Origin: JAWRCU01 sp033542235
GTDB lineage: Bacteria > Pseudomonadota > Alphaproteobacteria > Rhizobiales > Rhizobiaceae
Assembly (NCBI RefSeq): GCF_033542235.1
Contig: NZ_JAWRCU010000002.1
Location: forward strand, 664,651-728,650
Direction: 5' to 3'
DNA: 64,000 bases
How positions within the stretch are numbered: position 1 is the stretch's first letter; each line of letters begins with the position of its first letter. Shown here piece by piece: positions 46,299 through 54,849 of the stretch. The position numbers and the translations under genes were made by a program. Under the pieces are notes generated by a model. That model had not been told where the DNA came from and searched no databases. It was given only the letters and a program-made list of their open reading frames with translations.

Positions 46299-46886
46299 AA
46301 CAGATTGGAGGACATGTGGCGGCGCTTTCTGCTACGCCGTTGTCATAGACTTCAAGTTCAGGAATTCGCGAACAAGCACCGGCTTTCACTTGGAGGCCAA
46401 GCTTGAAGAAAACAGGACAAAAAGTCGATTGCACAAAAAAAATGCAAGGCGCTGAGGCCTTGCAAGGAAACGCGTCCGATCTAACTCCGGTGTCCGGCGG
46501 CAGCGAGTAACCGCGCCTAGATCGCATCCTCCCAAGACTTTGACCGCGTAGAGAGGCAGATTTCTCTCTGCCTCCTCATTTATGGCGAAACATTAGCCTA
46601 ACGTCGAACGAAATGTCACGCAAAAATTTGCTTGGAAACAGAGTTTGATGTGCTGCATTGCACAATGAAACGGCAACAACTGCCTGAAAGCCAGCCACCC
46701 CATTAAGCGTCCGGTCGGAGCGAGCATCGGGTTTTCAACGCGGCGCGAAATGGCTATGAAGCGACTGCAGCACGACCGCTTGCAATGGCCGCCGATTCCG
46801 GCGGCTTTCATTCATGAAAGGCATCGGACCGGGAAGTGATTTTCGGATGGATCCGGTGCACAACGAGACAGAGCCCAGGACACCTT
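46299..46886. other. Gap between DUF1467 gene and proS
   Basis: No protein gene is supported over 588 bp. The left half holds a likely small RNA on the - strand with a Rho-independent terminator at 46433-46464. The right half up to 46886 is GC-richer and probably contains the proS promoter. The longest - strand frame here (to 45769) has no family resemblance. Confidence 0.55.
46433..46593 (-). ncRNA. Candidate trans-acting small RNA with Rho-independent terminator
   Basis: On the - strand, TTGCGT and TAGGCT 17 bases apart (within 46600-46630) make a plausible promoter. The transcript would contain a perfect 8-bp hairpin (GAGGCAGA with TCTGCCTC, about 46547-46568) and end in an 8-bp stem (46443-46450 with 46457-46464) followed by eight T. 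The terminator points away from proS and serves no known protein gene. Its identity with any named family is unknown. Confidence 0.4.
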
Positions 46887-48215
46887 ATGCGGCTTTCGCG
46901 CTACTTCCTGCCTATCCTGAAAGAGACACCGCGCGAGGCGGAGATCGTTTCGCATCGCCTGATGCTGCGCGCCGGCATGATCCGCCAGCAGGCGGCCGGC
47001 AGCTTCTCCTGGTTGCCGCTCGGAAAACGCGTGCTCGACAAGGTCTGTGCCATCATCCGTGAAGAGCAGAACCGCGCCGGCGCTCTCGAGATCCTGATGC
47101 CGACCATCCAGTCCGCCGATCTTTGGCGGGAGAGCGGCCGCTATGACGGCTACGGCAAGGAGATGCTGCGCATCAAGGATCGCCATGACCGCGACATGCT
47201 CTACGGCCCGACCAATGAGGAGGTGGTGACGGAGATCTTCCGCACCTACGTCAAGTCCTACAAGGACCTGCCGCTCAACCTCTACCACATCCAGTGGAAG
47301 TTCCGCGACGAAGTGAGGCCCCGCTTCGGCGTCATGCGCAGCCGCGAATTCCTGATGAAGGACGCCTATTCCTTCGACCTCGACTACGAAGGCGCGAAGG
47401 CTGCCTACAACCGCATGTTCGTGTCGTATCTGCGCACCTTTACCCGAATGGGCATGAAGGCGATCCCGATGCGCGCCGACACCGGCCCGATCGGCGGCGA
47501 CCTCAGCCACGAGTTCATCATCCTCGCCGATACCGGGGAGAGCCAGGTCTTCTGCCATCGCGATTTCCTTGCATTGCCTGTTCCCGGCGAAGACACCAAT
47601 TTCTCGGACGACAACGAGATTGGCGACATCGTGCAGCGGTGGACGGCGCCGTATGCCGCAACCGACGAGATGCATGACGAGAAGGCCTGGGAAGCAATCC
47701 CGGAGGACGAGCGCTTGTCGGCCCGCGGCATCGAGGTTGGTCACATCTTCCATTTCGGCCAAAAATATTCGAAACCGATGAACGCCAAGGTCACCGGTCC
47801 CGACGGTAAGGATCATTTCATCTCCGGAGGCTCCTACGGAATTGGTCCGACACGGCTGGTCGCCGCCATCATCGAGGCCTCGCATGACGACAACGGTATC
47901 ATCTGGCCGGAAAGTGTTGCTCCCTTCGATGTTGGATTGATCAACATGAAGGCGGGGGATCCGGCCTGCGACCGGGTGGCCGAGGAGCTCTATGACTCAC
48001 TGGCGGCTTCGGGCAAGGACGTCCTCTATGACGATACCGACGAGCGAGCCGGATCGAAGTTCGCCACTGCCGACCTGATCGGTCTGCCCTGGCAAGTCAT
48101 CGTCGGACCGCGTGGCGTCGCCGCCGGCGAGGTCGAGATCAAGAACCGCCGCACGGGCGAGCGCGCAAATGTTGCGATCGCCGATGTCGTCGGCCGGCTG
48201 AGTTCGGCGGCATGA
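46887..48215 (+). CDS. proS: Prolyl-tRNA synthetase (short type without editing insert)
   Basis: A class II aminoacyl-tRNA synthetase charging tRNA-Pro. The 442-residue size lacks the large INS editing domain of the E. coli type (about 570). Motif 2 includes LYHIQWKFRDEVRPRFGVMRSREF, motif 3 SGGSYGIGPTRLVAA. ATG 46887 is chosen over an upstream 46836 that lacks family support. The lolC start overlaps its stop by four bases. With no editing domain, mischarged Ala would need another trans-editing factor, none being visible here. Confidence 0.95.
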   Translation: MRLSRYFLPILKETPREAEIVSHRLMLRAGMIRQQAAGSFSWLPLGKRVLDKVCAIIREEQNRAGALEILMPTIQSADLWRESGRYDGYGKEMLRIKDRHDRDMLYGPTNEEVVTEIFRTYVKSYKDLPLNLYHIQWKFRDEVRPRFGVMRSREFLMKDAYSFDLDYEGAKAAYNRMFVSYLRTFTRMGMKAIPMRADTGPIGGDLSHEFIILADTGESQVFCHRDFLALPVPGEDTNFSDDNEIGDIVQRWTAPYAATDEMHDEKAWEAIPEDERLSARGIEVGHIFHFGQKYSKPMNAKVTGPDGKDHFISGGSYGIGPTRLVAAIIEASHDDNGIIWPESVAPFDVGLINMKAGDPACDRVAEELYDSLAASGKDVLYDDTDERAGSKFATADLIGLPWQVIVGPRGVAAGEVEIKNRRTGERANVAIADVVGRLSSAA

Positions 48216-49498
48216 GCAAGGCAGCCGCGGCATCGCCGACAGGGGCGGGGCCTTTCTCGACCTTCGAACGAATGATTGCCTGGCGCTATCTGAGGTCGCG
48301 CCGCAAGGAAGCCTTCATCTCAGTGATCGCCGCGATCTCCTTTGCAGGCATCATGCTTGGCGTTGCAACCCTGATCGTCGTGATGGCCGTCATGAACGGC
48401 TTCCGGGCCGAGCTTCTGGTGCGCATCCTCGGCATCAACGGCCATCTGATCCTCACTCCGGTCGACAGCCCGCTTGACGATTATGCGGCAGTCGCCGGGC
48501 GCATTTCCGGGGTCAAGGGCGTAAAATACGCGATCCCCCTCATTGACGGCCAGGTGCTGGCTTCGGGCAGCACCAGCTCGGGCACAGGCGCCTTGGTGCG
48601 CGGCATCCGCGCCGAGGACCTGCATAAGATCGAGCTGGTCAGGGACAACATCCGCACGGGCACGATCGACGATTTCGACAATAGCGGCGGGGTAGCGATC
48701 GGCACCCGAATGGCCGAGAACCTCGGACTGGCGGTCGGCGACATGATCACGCTGGTGTCGCCCGACGGCGATGTGACGCCGCTCGGCACGACGCCCCGTG
48801 TCAAGGCCTATCCGATCGTTGCGATCTACGAGATCGGCATGTCGGAATACGATTCTGCGATAGTTTTCATGCCGCTGCAGGAAGCGCAGCTCTATTTCAA
48901 TCAGGACAACCGCGTCCAATCGATCGAGATATTCGTCGACAATCCTGATGCGGTCGATGCGATGCGCCCGGCGGTCGAGGAGGCGGCGCAGAGACCGATC
49001 TACCTGACCGACTGGCGCCAGAGGAACCATACTTTCTTCAGCGCGCTGCAAGTCGAGCGCAATGTGATGTTCATGATCCTGACGCTGATCGTGCTCGTCG
49101 CGGCTCTCAATATCATCTCCGGCCTGATCATGCTGGTGAAGGACAAGGGCCACGACATCGCGATCCTCCGGACCATGGGGGCCACTCGTGGCGCGGTGCT
49201 GCGAATTTTCCTGATGACGGGAGCGGCCATCGGCGTGGCGGGCACCGTGGCAGGCGTCGTTCTGGGGATACTACTCTGCCTCAACGTCGAGTCGATCCGC
49301 CAGTTCTTCTCGTGGCTGTCGGGCACCGTTCTCTTCAACCCCGAGCTCTATTTCCTGTCGCAACTGCCGGCGAAGATGGATCCCAAGGAGACCATCTCGG
49401 TGATTGTCATGGCGCTCGTGCTTTCCTTCATCGCCACGATCTTTCCGGCCTGGCGGGCCGCCAAGCTCGATCCTGTCGAGGCCCTGAGGTACGAATGA
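48212..49498 (+). CDS. lolC: Lipoprotein-releasing ABC transporter permease (LolC/LolE type)
   Basis: The inner-membrane permease that extracts lipoproteins for LolA. The 428-residue protein has one N-terminal and three C-terminal membrane helices around a periplasmic MacB-like domain. ERMIAWRYLRSRRKEAFISVIA and VKDKGHDIAILRTMGATRGAV are characteristic. Alphaproteobacteria often have a single permease (LolF-like) in place of LolC plus LolE; only one gene is present here. It overlaps proS and lolD by four bases each. Confidence 0.93.
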   Translation: MSKAAAASPTGAGPFSTFERMIAWRYLRSRRKEAFISVIAAISFAGIMLGVATLIVVMAVMNGFRAELLVRILGINGHLILTPVDSPLDDYAAVAGRISGVKGVKYAIPLIDGQVLASGSTSSGTGALVRGIRAEDLHKIELVRDNIRTGTIDDFDNSGGVAIGTRMAENLGLAVGDMITLVSPDGDVTPLGTTPRVKAYPIVAIYEIGMSEYDSAIVFMPLQEAQLYFNQDNRVQSIEIFVDNPDAVDAMRPAVEEAAQRPIYLTDWRQRNHTFFSALQVERNVMFMILTLIVLVAALNIISGLIMLVKDKGHDIAILRTMGATRGAVLRIFLMTGAAIGVAGTVAGVVLGILLCLNVESIRQFFSWLSGTVLFNPELYFLSQLPAKMDPKETISVIVMALVLSFIATIFPAWRAAKLDPVEALRYE

Positions 49499-50193
49499 CG
49501 GAGCCAGTCATTGAGCTCAAGGGCGTCGAGCGGCACTACGTCCAGGGCCAGAGAAAGCTGACGGTTCTTTCCGGTGCCGATTTCACGCTGTCGAAAGGCG
49601 AGATGGTGGCGCTCGTGGCGCCATCTGGCGCGGGCAAGTCGACACTGCTGCACATAGCCGGTCTGCTCGAACGGCCCGATGCCGGCGACGTCATCCTCAG
49701 AGGACGCGCCTGCGGCAGGCTTTCCGACGATGAGCGCACGGCCATCCGCCGCAACGATATCGGCTTCGTCTATCAGTTCCATCACCTCCTGCCGGAGTTT
49801 TCGGCGCTTGAGAACATCGTCATTCCGCAGCTCATTCGCGGTCTCGGGGAAAAGGAGGCTGCGGCACGCGCCTTGCAGCTTCTCGACTACATGAAGATCG
49901 CAAAGCGTGCCGAGCATCGCCCGGCCGAACTATCCGGCGGTGAGCAGCAGCGCGTCGCGATCGCCCGTGCCGTCGCCAATGCGCCCTTGGTGCTGTTCGC
50001 CGACGAGCCGACCGGCAACCTGGACCCCGGGACGGCGATCTATGTTTTCGACGCGCTGGAAGCACTGGTGCGGCAATCGGGTCTCGCCGCGTTGATTGCC
50101 ACGCACAACCACGAGCTCGCCGCCCGCATGGATCGCCGCGTGACGCTCGCTGACGGCAAGGTGATCGACATCAACGGACAGCTGCCGGCCTAA
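49495..50193 (+). CDS. lolD: Lipoprotein-releasing ABC transporter ATPase
   Basis: The ATPase that powers LolC-type permease. The 232 residues contain Walker A APSGAGKST (about 41-49), the signature LSGGEQQRVAIARA and Walker B VLFADEPTGNLDP. ATG 49495 is chosen because it overlaps the lolC stop in the usual way; an upstream frame (49312) is inside lolC. It ends one base from the convergent DUF2066 gene. Confidence 0.95.
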   Translation: MTEPVIELKGVERHYVQGQRKLTVLSGADFTLSKGEMVALVAPSGAGKSTLLHIAGLLERPDAGDVILRGRACGRLSDDERTAIRRNDIGFVYQFHHLLPEFSALENIVIPQLIRGLGEKEAAARALQLLDYMKIAKRAEHRPAELSGGEQQRVAIARAVANAPLVLFADEPTGNLDPGTAIYVFDALEALVRQSGLAALIATHNHELAARMDRRVTLADGKVIDINGQLPA

Positions 50194-50194
50194 G

Positions 50195-51010
50195 CTAACT
50201 CTGCGGCTCACCGTTGCCGGAAAACACCTGCGCGGCGCCGCGTAGCGCATTGCGAAAGGCATCGTCGAAGCTGACCCCGGCAATGCGCCAGCGATAGGGC
50301 TTGCCTTGGAAATCGAGCCGCCACTCGGCGGTCCAGCCCAGTGCCTCGTCGCTCCAGATCAGCGTGCCCGCCAGTGCCTTGTCGCCGCCGGCAGCCCGCG
50401 CGATTTCGTCGAGCGCGGCAGGATCCGGTTCCGAGAGTCGGCTCGTCGTCAGTCCTGCCCGGTCGACCAGAGCGCGCGAGGGCAGGGCGATCGGGATCGC
50501 GATTTTGTCGGAGGCGGCTGCGAAGGAATCCCGCATGTAGAAGCCTTGCTCGCCCTCCGCCGTAAGCACGAAGTCGGACGTGGCATTCTTCACGCCGAGG
50601 ATGACGGTGAGCCTCGGCCGCGGATCGAGCCACGGGCGACTGCCCATCTCGGCGAGGGCGGCATCCAGTTTGGCGCGATTGAAGTCGACGGTAAGATCGT
50701 GCGGCCGGTCATGTGTGCCCTGTTCGTCATGAACCGGAATGCCCTCAAGCCGATCGCGGTACTTGAATTTGTCGACGAAGCCGGCTGCCTCGTTGACGGC
50801 CCCCGCCGCCTTGCCGGACGTGATGAGCCGGTAGTCACCGGAGACGCGCACGATCACATCTTCCATGCAGAGCCGGAAGCCTATCTGTCTGTTTTCCTCC
50901 CCTGTGCCGGTGACGATCGCGACCGCCCGGTAGAGCGTGTCGGCGTCACTGGCCGCCGCCGGGCTGAGCGCGGCAAACGCACAGAGCAGACCTCCCAGAA
51001 CCCAGCGCAT
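50195..51010 (-). CDS. DUF2066 secreted or periplasmic protein
   Basis: The 271-residue product has a signal peptide (MRWVLGGLLCAFAALSPAAA) and matches the DUF2066 family, whose function is unknown. ATG 51010 is preceded by GGGGAGGCTCC, a strong site; an in-frame ATG at 51064 would add residues ahead of the signal peptide and overlap the cutC stop. The C-terminal half shows repeated strand patterns with WRLDFQGKPYRWRI. It is one base from the lolD stop. Confidence 0.85.
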   Translation of the reverse strand: MRWVLGGLLCAFAALSPAAASDADTLYRAVAIVTGTGEENRQIGFRLCMEDVIVRVSGDYRLITSGKAAGAVNEAAGFVDKFKYRDRLEGIPVHDEQGTHDRPHDLTVDFNRAKLDAALAEMGSRPWLDPRPRLTVILGVKNATSDFVLTAEGEQGFYMRDSFAAASDKIAIPIALPSRALVDRAGLTTSRLSEPDPAALDEIARAAGGDKALAGTLIWSDEALGWTAEWRLDFQGKPYRWRIAGVSFDDAFRNALRGAAQVFSGNGEPQS

Positions 51011-51060
51011 TGGAGCCTCCCCAAAACCGTAAACTGCGTTTCGCAGCGTGGCGAAAAATA

Positions 51061-51819
51061 TCAACCGGCCCGCGCCGCAGCGATCGTCGCCTTCACCAGC
51101 GCGCGGTCGGTCACCGTGTTCCGATATTCCCGGTCGAGCTCTGTGCCACCCATGCCGACATGGGGGTTGCGGAAGCGCATTCCGCTCGGCACGTCCTCGA
51201 GCGATGCGAAATGCATCTCCGTGAGCCCTGTCTTGGCACGCACCATGCCGATGTTTTCAGGAGTGAGCGCGCCGCAGCCGAGGATGATGATGCGCTCCGC
51301 GGCCTGCTTCACCAGTGCCGCGATGAGCTCGATGCCTTCGATCGCGGTGTCGCGCTGGCCACTGGTGAGCACACGGCCGACGCCCGACCGTATGAGGGCC
51401 TCCAGCGCGTCCCGCGGATCGCGTGTCATGTCGAAAGCGCGATGGCAGGTGACGGCGAGCGGCCCGGCTGCCTCGACAAGGGTTCGCATGCGCGGCTCGT
51501 CGATATCGCCGTCCGCAGTCAGGCAGCCAACCACCACACCTGCAACGCCCAGCTCGCTGAGCGCCGCCACATCGGCCAGCATCGAAGCGAACTCGGCTTC
51601 GGAATAGAGGAAGTCGCCGCCGCGCGGCCTCACGATCACATGGAAAGGAATGTCCGCCAGCTTCATCGCCTCGCGCACCGTGCCGAAGCTCGGCGTGATG
51701 CCGCCTTCAAGCAGGCTTGCACAAAGCTCGACCCGGTCTGCGCCTGCCTCTTGAGCCGCGATCAGGCCGTCAATGCCCTCGACACAGACCTCGATAAGCG
51801 GAATTTCGTTCCTGCGCAT
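51061..51819 (-). CDS. cutC: CutC family protein
   Basis: The 252-residue TIM-barrel protein carries the CutC family motifs VCVEGIDGLIAAQEAGADRVELC at the start, LEGGITPSFGTV and FHVIVRPRGGDFLYSE. Named for copper homeostasis in E. coli, but later work questions a direct copper role, so the physiological function is open. It is followed by the DUF2066 gene on the same strand, 50 bp on, and may form a pair with it. Confidence 0.9.
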   Translation of the reverse strand: MRRNEIPLIEVCVEGIDGLIAAQEAGADRVELCASLLEGGITPSFGTVREAMKLADIPFHVIVRPRGGDFLYSEAEFASMLADVAALSELGVAGVVVGCLTADGDIDEPRMRTLVEAAGPLAVTCHRAFDMTRDPRDALEALIRSGVGRVLTSGQRDTAIEGIELIAALVKQAAERIIILGCGALTPENIGMVRAKTGLTEMHFASLEDVPSGMRFRNPHVGMGGTELDREYRNTVTDRALVKATIAAARAG

Positions 51820-51856
51820 TGTGATCCCCCGGCAGCCTCATCGACCTGACCGGAAG

Positions 51857-51912
51857 CTAGAGCATCGGACCGAAAACCGCGAAGCGGTTTTTCAGAGGAA
51901 TCCGATGCTTGA
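51857..51912. repeat. Palindromic REP-type element between spoVR and cutC
   Basis: AGCATCGGA at 51861-51869 pairs with TCCGATGCT at 51901-51909, and an inner AAAACCGC pairs with GCGGTTTT around GAA. The AGCATCGGACCGAAAA core is widespread in Rhizobiales intergenic DNA. The T-rich inner hairpin could act as a bidirectional terminator for the spoVR operon. Confidence 0.75.
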
Positions 51913-51958
51913 ACAAACAAATAGATGGGGAAGCGCTCAGATCAGCGGAGATGGCACC

Positions 51959-53506
51959 CTATCTGCTGATCTGGCTGGTCGATCGCTCGTAGAGCGTGCT
52001 CCCCGTTTCGGCGTCCACGCCGGCCAGGCTGACGTCATATCCCCACAGGCTGCGGATATGCCGCAATGTGGCATCGCGGCTCGTCTCTTCCAACAATATG
52101 CCGTTCTTGACCGTATGCTGCAGCCTCAGGTGGCGGTTGCCGAGCAAGTCCACGTCCACGACCTGGATGTCCGGCCGGTTCGCCCCGATGTCGTAGGTGT
52201 GAGCGAGGTCGGATCGTATCTTTTCATAGCCGCGTTCATTGTGGATCGACGCGACTTCGTAATGCGCCTCCTGCGCCACATCGGAGAGCACGAAGAACCG
52301 CCATTTCCTTATCAATGCTGGGCTCAGATATTGGCGGATGAAGGATTCGTCGCGATGGTTCGCCCAGGCATTGAGAAGTGTCTCAAGCCAGTTGCCGTTT
52401 CCGGCCATATGCGGAAACCAGTCGCGATCCTCCGCGGTCGGCTCCATGGAGATACGTTGGATGTCCTGCATCATCGCGAAGCCAAGCGCATAGGGATTGA
52501 TCCCGGAATAGCGCGGATCGTCGAAGCCGGGCTGGAAGATCACATTCGCATGGTTGCGCAGGATCTCCAGCATTGCGCCTTCGGTCATCTTTCCTTGGTC
52601 GAATAGCATGTTCATGATCGTGTAATGGACGAAGGTGGCGCAGCCTTCGTTCATCACCTGGGTTTGCCGCTGCGGATAGAAATATTGCGCGATGACGCGC
52701 ACAATCCTGAGGATTTCTCGCTGCCATGGCTCGAGGATCAGGCTGTTCTTCTCCAGGAAGTAGAGCAGGTTCTCCTCGGGAAGGTTTAGCGACTTTTTCC
52801 GCTCCGCCACGCTGTCCGGTTCTTCGGTCTCGCTTCCCTTTTTTTTCTGGGGGAGCGTCCGCCAGAGGTCATTGTAAGCGCGTTCTTCGTATTCGAGCCG
52901 CTCCCGCGCCTCTTCCCGTTCCTTTTCCGAGGTGAGGCGGGGTGGGCGCCGGTACCTGAACACACCTTGCTCCATCAGCGCGTGGGCGGGGTCCAGGATT
53001 GCTTCCACCGCCGCAACTCCGTACCGCTCTTCGCATCGCGTGATGTACGTCTTGGCGAAATCAAGATAGCTCAGGATCGCGCCGGCGTCGGTCCACTGCT
53101 GGAACAGGTAGTTGTTCTTGAAGAAATGGTTGTGCCCGAAGGCTGCGTGAGCCGTCACCAGGGCCTGCAGGGCCATGGTGTTCTCCTCCATCAGATAGAT
53201 GATGCAGGGATTGGAGTTGATGACGAGCTCGTAGGCGAGACCTCGTCCGCCTTTGCGGTAGAGCTGCTCCTGGAAAAGGAAATGCTTGCCGAACGACCAA
53301 TGGCGATACATCAGCGGCATGCCGACGGAGGAGTAGGCATCGAGCATCTGCTCGGACGAGATGATCTCCATCTGGTTCGGGTAGACGTCGAGCTGGAGCT
53401 CGTTCAGCGCGATGGTCTCGATGGCTTCATAGGCTCGAGAGAGTTTCTCGAAGTTCCAGTCGGACCCCGACACGATCAGCTGAGACTTGCCCACGCGCCT
53501 TGCCAT
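51959..53506 (-). CDS. SpoVR family protein
   Basis: The 515-residue protein is the YcgB/SpoVR type found with PrkA and YeaH. It opens with SDWNFEKLSRAYEAIETIA, then VYPNQMEIISSEQMLDAYSSVGMPLMYRHWSFGKHF, LVINSNPCIIYLMEENTMALQALV and YNEGCATFVHYTIMN, all family blocks. SpoVR is required for spore cortex formation in Bacillus; in non-spore-formers its role is unknown. Its start is 10 bp after the stop of yeaH. The order prkA-yeaH-spoVR on the - strand makes it the last gene. Confidence 0.93.
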   Translation of the reverse strand: MARRVGKSQLIVSGSDWNFEKLSRAYEAIETIALNELQLDVYPNQMEIISSEQMLDAYSSVGMPLMYRHWSFGKHFLFQEQLYRKGGRGLAYELVINSNPCIIYLMEENTMALQALVTAHAAFGHNHFFKNNYLFQQWTDAGAILSYLDFAKTYITRCEERYGVAAVEAILDPAHALMEQGVFRYRRPPRLTSEKEREEARERLEYEERAYNDLWRTLPQKKKGSETEEPDSVAERKKSLNLPEENLLYFLEKNSLILEPWQREILRIVRVIAQYFYPQRQTQVMNEGCATFVHYTIMNMLFDQGKMTEGAMLEILRNHANVIFQPGFDDPRYSGINPYALGFAMMQDIQRISMEPTAEDRDWFPHMAGNGNWLETLLNAWANHRDESFIRQYLSPALIRKWRFFVLSDVAQEAHYEVASIHNERGYEKIRSDLAHTYDIGANRPDIQVVDVDLLGNRHLRLQHTVKNGILLEETSRDATLRHIRSLWGYDVSLAGVDAETGSTLYERSTSQISR

Positions 53507-53516
53507 GCCTGCGCCC

Positions 53517-54830
53517 TCAACGGTTCTTTTGCGAGCCCGGCTGCTTGGCGAAAAGCTGGCGGAACACCGGGTAGATCTCGGCCGGTCTCGCGATCCGGGT
53601 CATCTGGAAATTCGGCCACTTTTCGCTGATCACGCGATAGGCGCGCCAAAGCGAAGTTCCGTTGTCGGTGGTCCCGAAGATGTGGCTTTCGCGTTCGTCG
53701 ATGATTTCGACATAGGCGAAGTACTGACAAAGCCGCATGATCTCGCTGTCGAGAAGGGCAATGCAACGATCTGAATCGGTCGCAAAATTGTCGCCGTCCG
53801 AGGCCTGCGCCGCGTAGATGTTCCAGTCGCGGGCAGGATAGCGCTCGTCTATGACGCGACGCATCTCCTGCAGCGCGGTCGAGACGACCGTGCCGCCGCT
53901 CTGGGTGCTGTAGAAAAACGTCTCTTCATCGACTTCGTGCGCCTCATGGGTGTGACGGATGAAGACGATTTCCGTCCGGTTGTAACGCCGCTTCAGGAAT
54001 AGGTGCAAAAGCACGAAAAACCGCTTGGCAAGGTCCTTCTCACGTTCGCCCATCGAACCGGAAACGTCCATGAGACAGAACATGACCGCATTGGCGGTGG
54101 GCACGGGCTGGCCCTCGAATCGGTTGAAGCGGATATCGACCGGGTCGACATACGGGATCAGTCTGCGCCTGCGCTGCAGCCTTTCCAGCTCTTCGCGCAG
54201 TTTTGCGACCTGCTCCCGCTTCGCCGTGGCAGGCAACGGGTCCGCCTCCAGCGTTGCAAGCTCGTCCCTGATCGCGTCGATATGCTCCTGCTTGGGTCGG
54301 CTCAGCGCGATCCGGCGCGCATAGCTGTTGCGCATCGTGCGCTTGACGTTGATGTTGGTCGGCGTGCCGCTCACCGTGAAGCCTGCTCGCCGGGGCTTGT
54401 AGGTCACGATCTCCTTCAGGTTCAGCTTGACCATATCGGGAAGCTCGAGGTCCTCGAAAAACAGGTCGAGCACTTCCTCGCGCGAGAGCACGAAGCGAAA
54501 ATCGTCCTCGGAGTCGCGCATCGAGGGGCCGGAGCTTACTCCGCCGCCCTGGCCCGGCTTGGGGATACGGTCGCCTTGGCCGAACTGCTTGTTGCCCGGC
54601 AGGACATGTTCCCGCCGGCCGCTGTCCCTCCTGTTCTCGAATGTCGGCTCGCTAGTGCCCCTTATAGGCATCGAGACGGTATGCTCGGCGTCGACATCGG
54701 CAATCTTGCCGGTCGTTATCTGCTCCTTGATGCTCCGCTTCAACTCCTCGCGCGCGCGCCTCAGGAAGCGGCGGCGGTTGCTGAGACTCTTGTCTTTCGG
54801 GTTCAGGCGGCGATCGATGATGTTCGGCAT
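53517..54830 (-). CDS. YeaH/YhbH family protein (DUF444)
   Basis: The 437-residue protein has the von Willebrand-A-like core of DUF444. The MIDAS-type sequence FCLMDVSGSMGEREKD lies near residue 250, and VFIRHTHEAHEVDEE follows. The N-terminal half (RRLNPKDKSLSNRRRFL, NRRDSGRREHVLPGNK) is basic and disordered-looking. In E. coli YeaG and YeaH are co-expressed and support survival in nitrogen starvation; YeaH may be a substrate or partner of the PrkA kinase. It lies 19 bp after prkA. Confidence 0.93.
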   Translation of the reverse strand: MPNIIDRRLNPKDKSLSNRRRFLRRAREELKRSIKEQITTGKIADVDAEHTVSMPIRGTSEPTFENRRDSGRREHVLPGNKQFGQGDRIPKPGQGGGVSSGPSMRDSEDDFRFVLSREEVLDLFFEDLELPDMVKLNLKEIVTYKPRRAGFTVSGTPTNINVKRTMRNSYARRIALSRPKQEHIDAIRDELATLEADPLPATAKREQVAKLREELERLQRRRRLIPYVDPVDIRFNRFEGQPVPTANAVMFCLMDVSGSMGEREKDLAKRFFVLLHLFLKRRYNRTEIVFIRHTHEAHEVDEETFFYSTQSGGTVVSTALQEMRRVIDERYPARDWNIYAAQASDGDNFATDSDRCIALLDSEIMRLCQYFAYVEIIDERESHIFGTTDNGTSLWRAYRVISEKWPNFQMTRIARPAEIYPVFRQLFAKQPGSQKNR

Positions 54831-54849
54831 GGTTGCCTTGCGCTGACCT

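Noticed and set aside
46593..46811. 72-codon - strand frame in the gap before proS
   Set aside because: It has no ribosome site or recognisable domain. The sRNA reading better explains the terminator.
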